The position numbers and the translations under genes were made by a program. The notes below the pieces were generated by a model. That model ran no database searches and had not been told where the DNA came from. It saw nothing but the letters and a program-made list of their open reading frames with translations. From the NCBI GenBank assembly GCA_013400155.1, contig VXBM01000871.1:142327-206326 (forward strand): 64,000 bases of DNA, written 5' to 3'. This document shows positions 34,701 through 46,523 of this stretch, in pieces (positions within the stretch are counted from its first letter, which is position 1; each line of letters begins with the position of its first letter). The DNA comes from Helopsaltes ochotensis (Eukaryota > Chordata > Aves > Passeriformes > Locustellidae).

Positions 34701-37700
34701 CAATTTGTGCAGCTGCCTGTACAACCCAGAGCTGGTGCTGAGCTTTCCCAGGAAACCAAACCTTTCACTGCCTTTCTGCACATCCTGAAGAGCCCCACGG
34801 CTGCTACCAGAAGAACCCTGAGGAAAACGTGATCATCTGACAAATATATTTCACCTTCTAGCAGTTCCCAGCAGTAGAGAAGCATTTGCTGAAGGAAAAG
34901 TTCTCCCTGGGGTTCTTCATGCCTGACAGTTTCCATTATGCACTTTAAAAAGTTCCACTTGAAATGTTTCAATAAAAAAAAAAAAGCCATAAATGCTTTC
35001 ATGGCAGGAAATTACATATTTAAAATTAAGAAATGGGCAAAAATCCCCCAGACCTGCCTTACAATGGATCCAAACCCAGCAAATCCCTCAGCTGAGTGCC
35101 CAACCCTGCCACAAACGTCCTGTAGTGTGACACCGCACAGAGCCATCCCATTTGTCTTTGCCCAGGAGACAAACAGCTCTGACACACTTTCTGAAACTCT
35201 AAATGCTGCAGCCTCTAGGGCTCAACAGCTGCATTAAAAAAAATTTTTAAGGAAGTTCCTAGAGTTGATAAAAGTTGCCTTGGTACAAAGGGAGATGCTC
35301 GCTCAATTAAAAACAAAAAGCCCTCCTCAGGTATGTCCTTATGAAGGGAACTATAAATCCATTTTATTTCTCCATGTATTCCTTTTGATCACAGCCACTT
35401 GCTCCCTCCCCCACCAGGATGGATTAGCAGGAAGCACAGACAGTGGACTTGGACATTCTTCCTGCTCAGCCAAAGGCATGGAAAGTCACAGGAAAAATAA
35501 TTTGATAATGAAAAGAAGAATATGACCTTGATTCCTTTTTTTTTCCCATACTGTGTGTAAATACTAAAACTAAATCCATAACTTGAAGGATTCTTTGAGG
35601 AGAAGGGGAAGGGAAAAAGGCAAAAAAACCAATCCAGGTTTGAACAGTATGAAAATGAGTTCTGGCTCCTTCTAACCAGAAATAGGGCCACAGTGGCCAG
35701 GCGAAGCTTTGTGATTTTGCATAACTGCACCATTTTACAATTTGTTGTTTAGAAAAAGAAGCATTTTTTCTAGATTATAAGTACTAGATACTTTTGATAT
35801 TTTTTTCCTTTTGTCTTCCTGAAATGTCTGTCTTTGCATTTTGCCATTTTTTACCTTTTCCAGAGCAGGTTCTTCTCCTCCTTCCCTTCCCAACATTTGG
35901 AATTTATGGGCCCTTTACCACTGAAAGGAAGAAGCCTCTTGCTGCTCTCATGGGCACTTCTTGTTCCCTGAATATTTAAATAGCCCTGCTCCTTTCATGA
36001 GCTGTGAGACACCTACATCAAGGACCAAAGGATCTAAGCGATGACCCTGATATTTAGATCTGAGAAGTTGTTGATAACCAAGTTCACCCTCAGCACAGCT
36101 CCCCTGAATTTGAAAGACTCACACGTGGGATAGATTTGGTCCTCTGTGTTGAAGTTGTAGGGCTGATCTAGGGATACATAATAAGCAAAGACATTTGAGG
36201 GAGTTCATCATCTTTCAGGGTAAGGATTTTTAGATCTGTACCTTTGTTCCCAAAAGAGTTAAATGAATAATGAAATCTCCCTGCAGTGAGAACAGCTGAA
36301 CTTAATTCAGAGGAAATTTCTCAAAGAACTGCCTTGGTGCCTTGCAAATGTGCCTGTCAAAAAGGGCTGCTCCTTCCCAGGTATTTGTTTTAGAAATTCT
36401 CTGCCTATAGGATTACACGGAGCAGCTCAGAAGAGATGAGATGATTTTTTTATGCTTAAAGCAGGTTTGCATTTTGTAGGTTTAAAAATTATGCTTTTTT
36501 ATTAGCATAAATGTGAAGCACTTAAAAGACCAAAGTCTATTTAACAAAATTAATTTCAAGGTAGTAACTCTTCAGTTAAGCAAAATACAAACTTCTGAAG
36601 ATCAGTACAATTTCTTTGAGCAGTTAATTATTTGTTCTCTACAATAACAACCCTCAGTTTAGAGCGCATTTGTAAAATTGTCCCTATATGAGATTTGAGG
36701 GTTCCATTCTTAGGCTTCAAGTGTTTTGAACAAATTACAAAACAACCTGAATATCTAATTACACAGCCCATACCTCAGCAGAAAATTACATCCTTTGCAA
36801 TTGGAAATGGACGAAGTTAAACCCTGGTGTCATTCCTTACAATCACAAAATTGACCTAATTGTGGGATTCTGACATATTTAACTTAGGCAGAAACAACAT
36901 TTATTGTCTTTAATAGTCAACAGAGTACAGCTAAACCCATGATAACTGCAAGAATTACTGAAACCACCCTCAACATTTGTAAGATACTTTGATTTTCAAC
37001 TCTCCAGGAGTCACAGTGCACATGTAGACATCATTTTAAAAGGCCACCAGCAAAAATGTTTACAAAAGTGTAGCATTTTTATCAGACTTTTCAGACCCTA
37101 AAAAAGTTACCTAAATATGGGACACATAATCTGGATGGTTTTGGTAGGTTGACTCAACTTCCAAACAAGAAAGGAGGTTTAGAACTACCAAAGCTGAATT
37201 CTCCCAGAGAACCCCTTCCTCTGTCAGTCCCCAGGTTCATTAAAGTTTCAGAGCTGATTTCCAAGCTACTGTTTACTTTTGTGTTCTTGTCAGCCAATCC
37301 ACAGAAGGAAAACAAATTGCATGGACTACTTCCAAGCAGCCTGCCAATAAAAAATTTAAGCACTACTATCTAGAAGTAAAGTTTAAACAGAATTTTAAAC
37401 TAAATCAAAATGTCAGAGTAAAGGACCATCAATGTAACGAGCTCTGCTGCATTGCTCTTTACCTGAGATATTGCAAAAGAACTTCTTCCTCCCCAAGTTT
37501 GAGGAGCCATAACTCAGACTCTGATGCCTTTGTGCACCGGCTCGATGCTCAGAGGCCTCTGCAAAACATAAAAACCAACCCAGCACTGCCCTGCTCCCCA
37601 CAGGTGCCTCTTCAGCAAAAAAGCTGGCAGAGGAGATGGTTTCTTTAAGAAAATCCCTGTTGAGGCAGGGGAAGCCTCGGATTTCAGTGTGTGTGGAACT

Positions 37701-38963
37701 TGGCAGTGCCTGTAAAATGTGCTCTCTTCTGGCTGTCAGGAGTGTCTGTAAAACCTGGCATCTGGGGCCACGTGTCTGAGGTTTGTCTGCAGGGGAAGCT
37801 TCCCAGCACTCAGAATTCTGTTCTGCCAATTCTGCTATTCTGGTCTGGTCTAAGTCCCAGGATAAACATAGTACACAAAAAGAATTTTAGGGTTTTTTTT
37901 CCCCAAGACACTTAACTCCAGTCTGGATGAATTACTTTTATTCTGGAATAGTTTCTAGAAGGAGAGGTATACAAGGGAAACAACTTTGCTGCATGGACAG
38001 GGATTAAAGAGTTTAAAAAAAAAGTTCCAAAGGAACTTCCACATTTTGCAAAGTGCCAGCTCAATGAAAACCAGCAGCAGGTAAAACAACTCGGAGAAAG
38101 CAGGCTGGGGGAAAAAAGGTTGCTTTACTGGCTGTGAGACCAAAAGGCAGGGATGTGAGAGCTACACATCCATTCTATAAATCACTCCGTGATGTTCCAG
38201 CTGAGTTGAAAAATAAAAAGGAAAGCACTGGGCTTTACAGCACACTCGGCATTGTTTGTTTTGTCTGCCAAGTCTATTCCTCTTCCTTCAATGGAGTGCT
38301 TGTGGTTTGGCAATGACTTTTCAGCCATTTCCGTCTGTCTCCATCTGAGGCCCCAAACTCGCGTTTCAGAAGTGTCACATAAGTTTGTACTGCCGTTCTG
38401 CAGCTTCAGCAAGCCTGAGAGTGTTTGTGCGTCACTATTTATGCCATTTCAGCAAGCACTTAGGGAATAAAAACATCAACTGTCCCATCCAGGCACAGAC
38501 ACTTGGAAAGCAGAGTTCAGTTCTGAAACACAAACACAGGAGGTAAAGCAGGCAACTCAGCAATGCCTGTCCCTAACTGGAGCCATCCCTGGGCCTGCTG
38601 CGGCCCAGCTGTGGCCCAGCTGTGGGTGTTGGGTCCCAGAGCAGTGCCTGTGGTCAACACCACCCAGCCCTGCGGTGCCAGCCCTGCCCAATCCCCCTGG
38701 AGCTCATTCCCAGCCTTCCCCAGCGTGTTAAACTTGGCTTGGAGGAAGAGGGGAGACCGGGAGCCTAAGGCCCTGCAGTGGTGTGGTGTGGGAGCACCAC
38801 CTCAGCCCTGCTGCCAAGCACAACCCCCATCCAAGGGCACAATATTTCCCCTGGGATGGAAACAGCAAGGACACTGTGAGAGAAGTCCTCACAAGGATAA
38901 GGGCTGGCCTGGCAAGGGGAAGATTCTTTTAATATCTTTTTGATGCATAATTCTCTCAATAAT

Positions 38964-38965
<2 letters not shown>
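31784..38965. other. Long non-coding stretch
   Basis: No gene recognised over about 7.2 kb of mostly AT-rich sequence. An open frame of about 158 codons at 34053-34529 (plus) has no recognisable domain and no splice context. An AATAAA run into A12 near 34971-34984 is not preceded by an identifiable retrocopy. A small inverted repeat (TTATGCT / AGCATAA) lies at 36489-36510. Confidence 0.45.

Positions 38966-39045
<80 letters not shown>
38966..39045 (+). repeat. Uninterrupted poly(A), 80 bases
   Basis: A perfect run of 80 A. It is preceded by ATTCTCTCAATAATGC, without a canonical AATAAA, and followed by CCAAACCACTGTG. I see no recognisable retrocopied gene upstream (a GC-richer patch at 38560-38930 has no known domain) and no clear target duplication. 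It could be a young retroposition tail or an expanded homopolymer. Confidence 0.95.
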
Positions 39046-39047
<2 letters not shown>

Positions 39048-42000
39048 AAACCACTGTGATTCCAAGTGTTCAGTTTTCATGGTCTGGATGGAAGCAGAAA
39101 ACTGAATCTAAGCCCTGCCAGTTTCCATACTGGTTATTCCCACTGCTTACACAGAATGGATGACTCTCAGCATGTATTTTGTAAGAAATACCAGTAAGAC
39201 TCTCCAGACAACACACCCCAGAATTCCAAAGGTTTGCCTAAATTCTCTTCCTCTCCGTTCTAGTGGAGGGGGAGAAGGAAAAACTTATAACCACTTAAAC
39301 TGTGATAACTGATGCTTCTTTACATGGCTTTTGATAATGCAAGTACAAGTACTTGTTAAAATATGGTGTATGAAACATCAGGATTCAGAACCACTCTCTG
39401 CAAAATTACAGGAAATTTGCAATTAAATTCAATCATCTGATTATTCAAAGTTAAATTTGAACCCCATTTTTCCTTATAGAGAAAATTTAATCCAACACAA
39501 GGCACATAACACATGGTTAAGGGAAACTTTTAAGAAAGTACTAGCAGATCTACTTGGCTCTCAGATACTCTTGGTCTTTAACAATCCTCTAAATGACAAA
39601 TAAAGTTATGCTTGCATGACCTGCTCTGTCCAGGACCAGCTGAGACTGGAGAAGGAGTCATTGCTATTATTGCCTTCTTTCATTATGATTTTTAAGAAGG
39701 GCATCTAATGATTCAATTTTATTTGTACTTCTATTAAGTACAATTGGTTACATTACAAAAAACTACTCTCTTCTCTGTCAGTTTTAAGGCTCATGAACCT
39801 GCAATGCAAAGAGTTTGGTGGTTTCATGGAAATCCCCAGGTAAACGCTGTCCCTTTTCAAATGACCAGCCTGACACAACAGCCTTTGGTCATATTTAACT
39901 TTAATGTCACTGCTAAGACATGGACAATTTACTTAGTTGCATTTTTTGTTCATATGGGTTTGATTGACTCAAGTTCTTCATAAGCAATAGTGAGACAAGA
40001 CACTGAAACTCCCAGATAGCCAACTATCAATGGGACCATTACCTGGCAGAGCTGACACTGGATTCTGCCTGAGTTTAGGCCTTGCTCCAAAACAATCAGC
40101 AGATACGCACATTGGTAATTCCTGTCTTTCACATTTTCAGAATTTCATTTATTGGAGATGTGACTGTGACATCACAAGTAACTCTGGCAGGTGAAATTCA
40201 GCCCAGAGAGCAGGCTGTGGGGACAGTCTGATGGAAAATCTGCCACTCAGCTCAGGGGAACCCCTGACCCTTCTATCAAGCCCAAACAGGCTTATCCCAT
40301 CCAGGGCCATCCTTCCAGCCCTTCTTCCATCAGGGCAATTCCTGGAGCAGCTGCAGCAATTTGCCAGTAATCTGTTTCTCAATTATTTCACACTTTGAGC
40401 AAATCACGTTTATGAAATTATTATTTCTTCACATTTCACTCTTTGCTTTCTGTTGGTTTTAGGTATTGATTGTGTTTTCTGGCCCCAGTGGCCCAGCACA
40501 AGCTCTGGGCTCTATTGCTGCCTCGAGCAGGAGGCTGCACAGGACAGCAGATCAGGCTGTCACCTTCCCAAGGATTTGCACACCAGCCTCCTGGACAAAT
40601 AGGTTTATCTGAGTTTATAAACAAGGCTAGGCAATGACACAAAAAAATTGTTGCTTTTATGCTACCTGGATGGGAACGTAACCCTAGAGTGCTCCAAAGC
40701 CTTCAGTTAAATTCCATTTGAGTGTGCATTTCACATTTGAAATATTCACCAGTATCTCACTGATTTGGAGAAAAAAAATCTTCATTTTAAAAGGCTTTCC
40801 CAACAACCATGTACATACCTTGAAAGAGACTCCAACCATAATTAAGCAATCTTCATAAGATTGGTGAGATCTCAGACCTTGCCAGAGACCAGGCAACACC
40901 ACGATTCCACTCATTACAAATTTACTTCAGATTTCTGTGTTTCCAGCTATTAATCTGCTTTGTGTGCAGAGTTCTGTAAAACACTGCTGCCATTAAAATG
41001 AACAACTCTGTTGGCAAGAAGGCAGCTGCTGTTAGAACTGCTCATTTTCCCTTACAACCTAAAGCACCAGCTCCTTACAAGCCCCTCTAATGTTACAAGA
41101 GGAGTAGGAAGAGTGATGTTAATGAGCCTATCCCTAAATACCCAGGAGTAAATCAGCTGCAGGTGGGATACACTTAACCTCCAGTGAGCCAAAGGTTTGC
41201 TTCTCTTCACCTCACTGATGTAAATTACCTTGTGAAGCCCCTGATTTTAGCTCACTTCAAATCAATAGAATTCTTCCCGGTATTTTTGCTGGGCCCTGTA
41301 TCAATAGTGTAACATTTCATCAGTCTTGAAGTAATTTTAATCTAGAATTTGTTTCCCCAAAACTTGATAGCAATTTAAGGTACAAGCAGATATTTTTTTA
41401 AAACCTGATAAAAAATAGCTCAAAGGCAGGTGCCTCTAAAATTAGTTGTTGTGCTTCACTGAGGCTGTCACAAAACCCAGAAATCTTGTTCTCTTTCCTG
41501 TACTGCACACACAGTGGATTTCAAAGCAATCATATTTATTTGCTTGCTCTTTTTCTGTAAGAAAACCAACAAATTATTATAATGCACATTTAATACCTTA
41601 TTAAATTAGATGTCACCTCTTTGAGTGAGAGGTAAAGATCGAGTTCTGTGTAGTCAGAGGCACAAATTCAATCAAGTATTAATGGCTGAATTACTTTCAA
41701 TAATGAGATACTAAAGCCAAGCAAAATGTCCAAGGTCACTCCACTCCAGATGGCACTAATATATTTACAGGACTGATGCCTCCTGGCATTTTCAATTTCT
41801 TATGTTTTTGGAACGAATCAAATTGAGGAGCTGGCAACAGCAATTTGCCCACAAAATCAAATTTGAAGGATTATAACTCCAGTTTTTAGCAGTGATTTGA
41901 CTGTATTGATGTGAATCCACTACTCCCAGCTCTTGATTTCCACTGAATGATGACCACAGCATATCATAAATTCAAGCAGGACACAACAGAGTGGTTATCA

Positions 42001-44231
42001 TAGAGAGGTTTTTTCATGTTCACAGCCACTGAATTAAGCCTCAGCTATCAGAGCCAGCAATCAGAAATATAACAAAACGACCCCACATCAAATAACTGCT
42101 TCTGATATGGGTGCCTGAAGTATTCTGCATTCCTCTCCAGCAGGGGAATTTTAGATTGCCAGGGTTTTCACCTGGGCAGTTATGCTCAAGCAGTGAACAC
42201 ACACAGAGAATTACAGGTGTCCACGTTCCTGGAGGAATAGGTAAACACAAACTGTTTGCTCCCAGATTTTTGACTTCTGCACAGGCAAACCCATTCTTTT
42301 CTCACTGCTCTGCCAGAATCTTAAGGGTCTTCTGCCAATCCAACCAAAAATTGGCTTCCGAGCCAGTCAGGGATCCCAGAGCCCAGCATCCTGCCCCAAT
42401 CCCAGCCACGGGAACAGCGCGTCCTGGGAAGGGACAGGCACCATGGTGGCCTGCTCAGGGTACAGAGGGTTTGTGCTGCACACAGAGCTCTGAGGGGCTC
42501 CAGGGCATTCTGTCCTCTGGGATATTGCCAGCAGCTGGCAGGAGGGGGAAGAAAAGCCCAGCTGATCACCCAACACAAAAAGCAAAGACTTCCAGCTCTC
42601 TGAAACTAAACAATGCCCAGAACCGAGTGTTGGAAGCCACATCCATGAGCTTCGTTACTCAAGCAGAGGAGTGTGGCCTCTTTTGTTATATAGATATGTA
42701 ATAGTTTGTGTTCACGTATATATTTAATTATATGCTACTGTCAAATTTAAGGTAGAAAAAATACTGCTTTCAACTTATTCCTAGGGTTTCTTAGGCAGAA
42801 CATCCTGCAGGTTCCTTATCTTTCAGCACTTTGGGTCTGAGATTTGTGGTCTGGGTTGTTTACACACGCAGCAAGCACAGGCAGGCAGTGACAGACTGTC
42901 AGCATAGCTTCAGAAATCAAAGATGCAAAGGAAAAACTTTGCTCTGTGCTGTCACATCCTGTCCCAACAGACCCCCGGAGCCTCCTGGTGACCTCAACAG
43001 TTCAGTTCTGTGCTTTGGGAAACCCTCAGCCCTTCCACAAAATGCTGAACTTCACTGGGGACCCAAGGGAGCACATTCCTTCCAGGCAAATTTCCTTTGC
43101 CCACCAGCATCTCTCAGAGCAGCTACTGCAGCTCCTGGGTTGAAATTCCACCCAGTTGTTCCAAAAGATGTACCAGCAAACCAAGTAAAATGCAGTTTCA
43201 AACTGCCTCTACTTCCAAGTTACTCTATATGGGCTTTGTATTGAAACATGGATATTTAATGGTCTCCTTCCTACCATCCTTCCTTTCAGTGCCCATATAA
43301 TACCCACATCTTGCCATATTTGCCTTTTTTCCATGTCACTGTGGCTCTTCGCTCTCTGGCTTATGCTTCTGACCTCCATCAGTTCCAATTTAATACTTTT
43401 ATTACTGCATTAACCAAGTTGTGCTCAACGTTGGTTTTCCCTTTAAATTTTTTATCTTGATGAAACCTTTAACTATTGCAGTATGATATTGATGATCCCA
43501 ATATTCCAACCCTCATAAATAAGTTAACAAGAGTGTTCTATTTATACTTCTATGTATGTATACAAAAATATAGAGAGAGTTAAAAGCAGAAATTACTTTT
43601 AAAGTTTTCTGTCATATTAAATATACAGCGGCTCCTGGGCATCTCCAGACCAACTAAAAAATTTTGAAAGGGAAAGAAAAGAAAAAAAGAGAAGAAAAAG
43701 AGAAAAAAGTCTTTAAAAATTCATGTGCTGAAGGTGCTGGTGAAATCAGGATCCACAAAATACCTGGATAGAGCCGGTGCAAAGAGAATGGAGCCATCAA
43801 GCTCTTTTCATTTGAATACCTTAGACAATAAGTGCTCACACTCTGAGGAGAAAAATGTCAGTAATTTTTCAGTTGGAATTTAGTTTTGGACAGAAAATGA
43901 AGAAGAGAATGATTCCTAAATTATTTAACTGCATGATAATTCCCATCCTTCCAGAGACCAAGCCTGCAGCAGTGATGTCTCCCCTGCCTCTTCCCAGGCA
44001 GGACCAGGAAAGCAAAGATCAGGAACCTGCTAAAAACGCACAACTCAGAACATTTTCCATAATAAATGACTTCAGCTGTCAGAAGCTCTCTGGCCTCACC
44101 TGGGGAGGGGTAGGCACTGCACAAGAGCCAAAATCCCCCGTTTTCACCTCAGGAACCAACCCAGGCAGGGCCTGGGAACCCCCGCAGTACACAGGGCCTG
44201 GGGGACACACAGGAGGTGGCATTGGCATGGT
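39046..44231. other. Long non-coding stretch
   Basis: No gene recognised over about 5.2 kb. Sequence is AT-rich except at 42360-42560. A 196-codon open frame at 42111-42701 (plus) is the longest not explained by a repeat, but it has no recognisable motif. A purine-rich GA tract lies at about 43668-43708. Confidence 0.45.
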
Positions 44232-44347
44232 CATGGAGTGACCACTGCCCTGGCCACAGAGTGACTACTGCCCTGGACATGGAGTGACCATTGCCCTGGA
44301 CACAGGGTGAGCACTGCTCCAGCTATGGAGTGACCACTGCCTGGCCA
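44232..44347 (+). repeat. 23-bp minisatellite, five units
   Basis: Five units of the type CATGGAGTGACCACTGCCCT plus three bases, with starts near 44232, 44255, 44278, 44301 and 44324. Units alternate between CATGG and CACAG starts and are moderately diverged. Confidence 0.85.
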
Positions 44348-46210
44348 CAGCAAGCCCTTCCCCACTGTGTGGTCAGCAGGACCCTGGCACACACTCAATA
44401 TTTTGCTCTCTGATGTTCTTTTATTGCCTGTGGGGAGAGCAACAGGCACATCAAAGCAGGCAACATCTCTCTCAGAGCAGACTTATAAAACAAACAATTC
44501 AGAAATGGTTGTGCTCTCGGAGATTAAAACCATCTTGGATGACAAATTAACTCCTCAAAGTGATAAAGTGACATGTTTGCACGGTTTCTTTGTAGTGAAG
44601 ATCAGGAGGCACAAACCTGACAAGACTCAGGCATTGGCAGCACTTACATCAGCCTCTGATATGTCTTGGCCCATTTGTATAAATGGCTGTCACAGAAATC
44701 CTCTGTTTCACGATGCAGAAAGCCAAAATTCAACTCTCTTCCACCCAAAGACTACAGCACCCCTAATTCCCACCTTCAGTGTGAAAGAGAAATACAAAAT
44801 AATCAGAATAGCTGCAGATTATAATGCCTCAAACACAGCACCTGCTTAGGAATTCAAATGCTTTCTTCAAGGAGGTGTAATAATGAGCTCCAGTTTTCCC
44901 TGCATTTAAAATAAAAAGCTGCACTGCCCCAGGGTGAGTGGATAGAGGGATTTTACTGAGATTTGAAGGCTCCACCTACTGCTGCAGCTGGATTCACATA
45001 GGGGTGAATGGAACAGACAATGATCTCCAGACACAAAAAGCTTAGGAATAACTGGAAAAGAGGAGACTGGGAATGTTTCTTCCCAAGCTGGGATGGGGCA
45101 GACATTCAAATAGGGAAATATTCTTGACCAACTTGATGAATGTTGGCACATCTCTGTTCAGACCTGTGTTTAATCCATGAACTCCCACTGGCAGAGTGGA
45201 AATGTCCAGGCCAGCTTTGGGAGTTCCTTCCAAAGCCTTTGAAACATGAAAGGTCTGTAGACCCTTCCCACCCCAGTACCTGAGCAGTCACACCCAGAGC
45301 AGAAAATCTCGGAGCCACATTTTACATTTGCAGGGGAAGCATTTCTGTCCATCTGCACAAAATTAAGCAACGTGGTTCATAGCCAGGGATGAAGATCAGG
45401 AAAAACTCTAAATAATGTATATTAAAACAAGCAATAAATATGGAGAGATTGCAGAGCCTTTGACTAGAACAGAGAAAATGGCAGCAAAGATGTGTTCCTG
45501 TAAAATATTCCCTCAGTGCTGCATCCTCACACCAAGGCTCCTTTGTCTTGCAGGTGCTTTTGGAGTCTCTTGTCCTTCCTGGTCAAATATAAGAAAGCAA
45601 CTGAGAGGAGACCTGGAAAACTTGGAATCAGAAGGGCAATATGCGAATCTGCATCTCCTTTGCAGCCCATTTCACATCTTTCCCAGCACCTGGCAGCGAC
45701 AGTCTCCCCTACGAGAATCACCCATGATACTTCACCTTCACTGTGCAAGTAATTGAAAATCCAAGTTGGGGAGCTTAATCAAAAGCAACTGCATCTACTA
45801 GGATGGATTCTCCATCCTTCCCAGCTTTCCCAAGGGACTGACATCTACTGTACCCCAAATTGTACAGTTTGCATTTTGTTCAGTATGGGTCAGTTTCAAT
45901 AAATATTGTAGCTAAAAGTACAACCAGGGCTGCAGATTCCAGAGTAAGGGCGCTAAAAATCTCATCAGGAAATGCCTTGCATAGAGATATTAAACCTCAC
46001 AGTCCCTCCACACTGTGAGAGCAGAAATTTGCAGAAGTTAATTGCATGTATTTCTGCCTGATAGGGTTTGCAGGCACTTTCCAGTAGTTCCAAACATCTC
46101 TGAATCGCATCCTGAGTTGTAAGAACCAGCAAGAGACATTTAGGCTCTGCCAGTTGTTGTCTTCCAGCACTTGCTCTGTTTCTGGATCACTGGCCAGGCA
46201 CCTGCAAACA
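44348..46210. other. Non-coding stretch
   Basis: No gene recognised. A 160-codon open frame at 44367-44849 (plus) lacks recognisable features. A good acceptor-like sequence (CCTTTGTCTTGCAG) ends at 45554 but is not followed by a donor in a sensible frame. Confidence 0.4.
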
Positions 46211-46523
46211 GATCCCTGCCTCACTGCCCTATCCCAATCCCACAGAGCAGATCCCTGCCTCACTGCCCNNNNNNNNNNNNNNNNNNNNNNNNNNNNNNNN
46301 NNNNNNNNNNNNNNNNNNNNNNNNNNNNNNNNNNNNNNNNNNNNNNNNNNNNNNNNNNNNNNNNNNNNNNNNNNNNNNNNNNNNNNNNNNNNNNNNNNNN
46401 NNNNNNNNNNNNNNNNNNNNNNNATCCCAATCCCACAGAGCAGATCCCTGCCTCACTGCCCTATCCCAATCCCACAGAGCAGATCCCTGCCTCACTGCCC
46501 TATCCCAATCCCAGAGTGCAGAC
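46211..46523 (+). repeat. 39-bp minisatellite containing an assembly gap
   Basis: Units of 39 bp start at 46211 and 46250 before the gap, and at 46443 and 46482 after it. Each contains CCTGCCTCACTGCCCTATCC followed by CAATCCCACAGAGCA. Ns occupy 46269-46423. The distance from the last unit start before the gap to the first after it is 193 bases, close to but not equal to five units (195), so the gap length is an estimate and the true copy number is unknown. Confidence 0.93.

Noticed and set aside
42111..42701. A 196-codon plus-strand open frame
   Set aside because: No motif, domain, splice context or initiation evidence. Frames of this size are expected by chance in 64 kb read in six frames.
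44367..44849. A 160-codon plus-strand open frame
   Set aside because: No recognisable motif or flanking gene signals.
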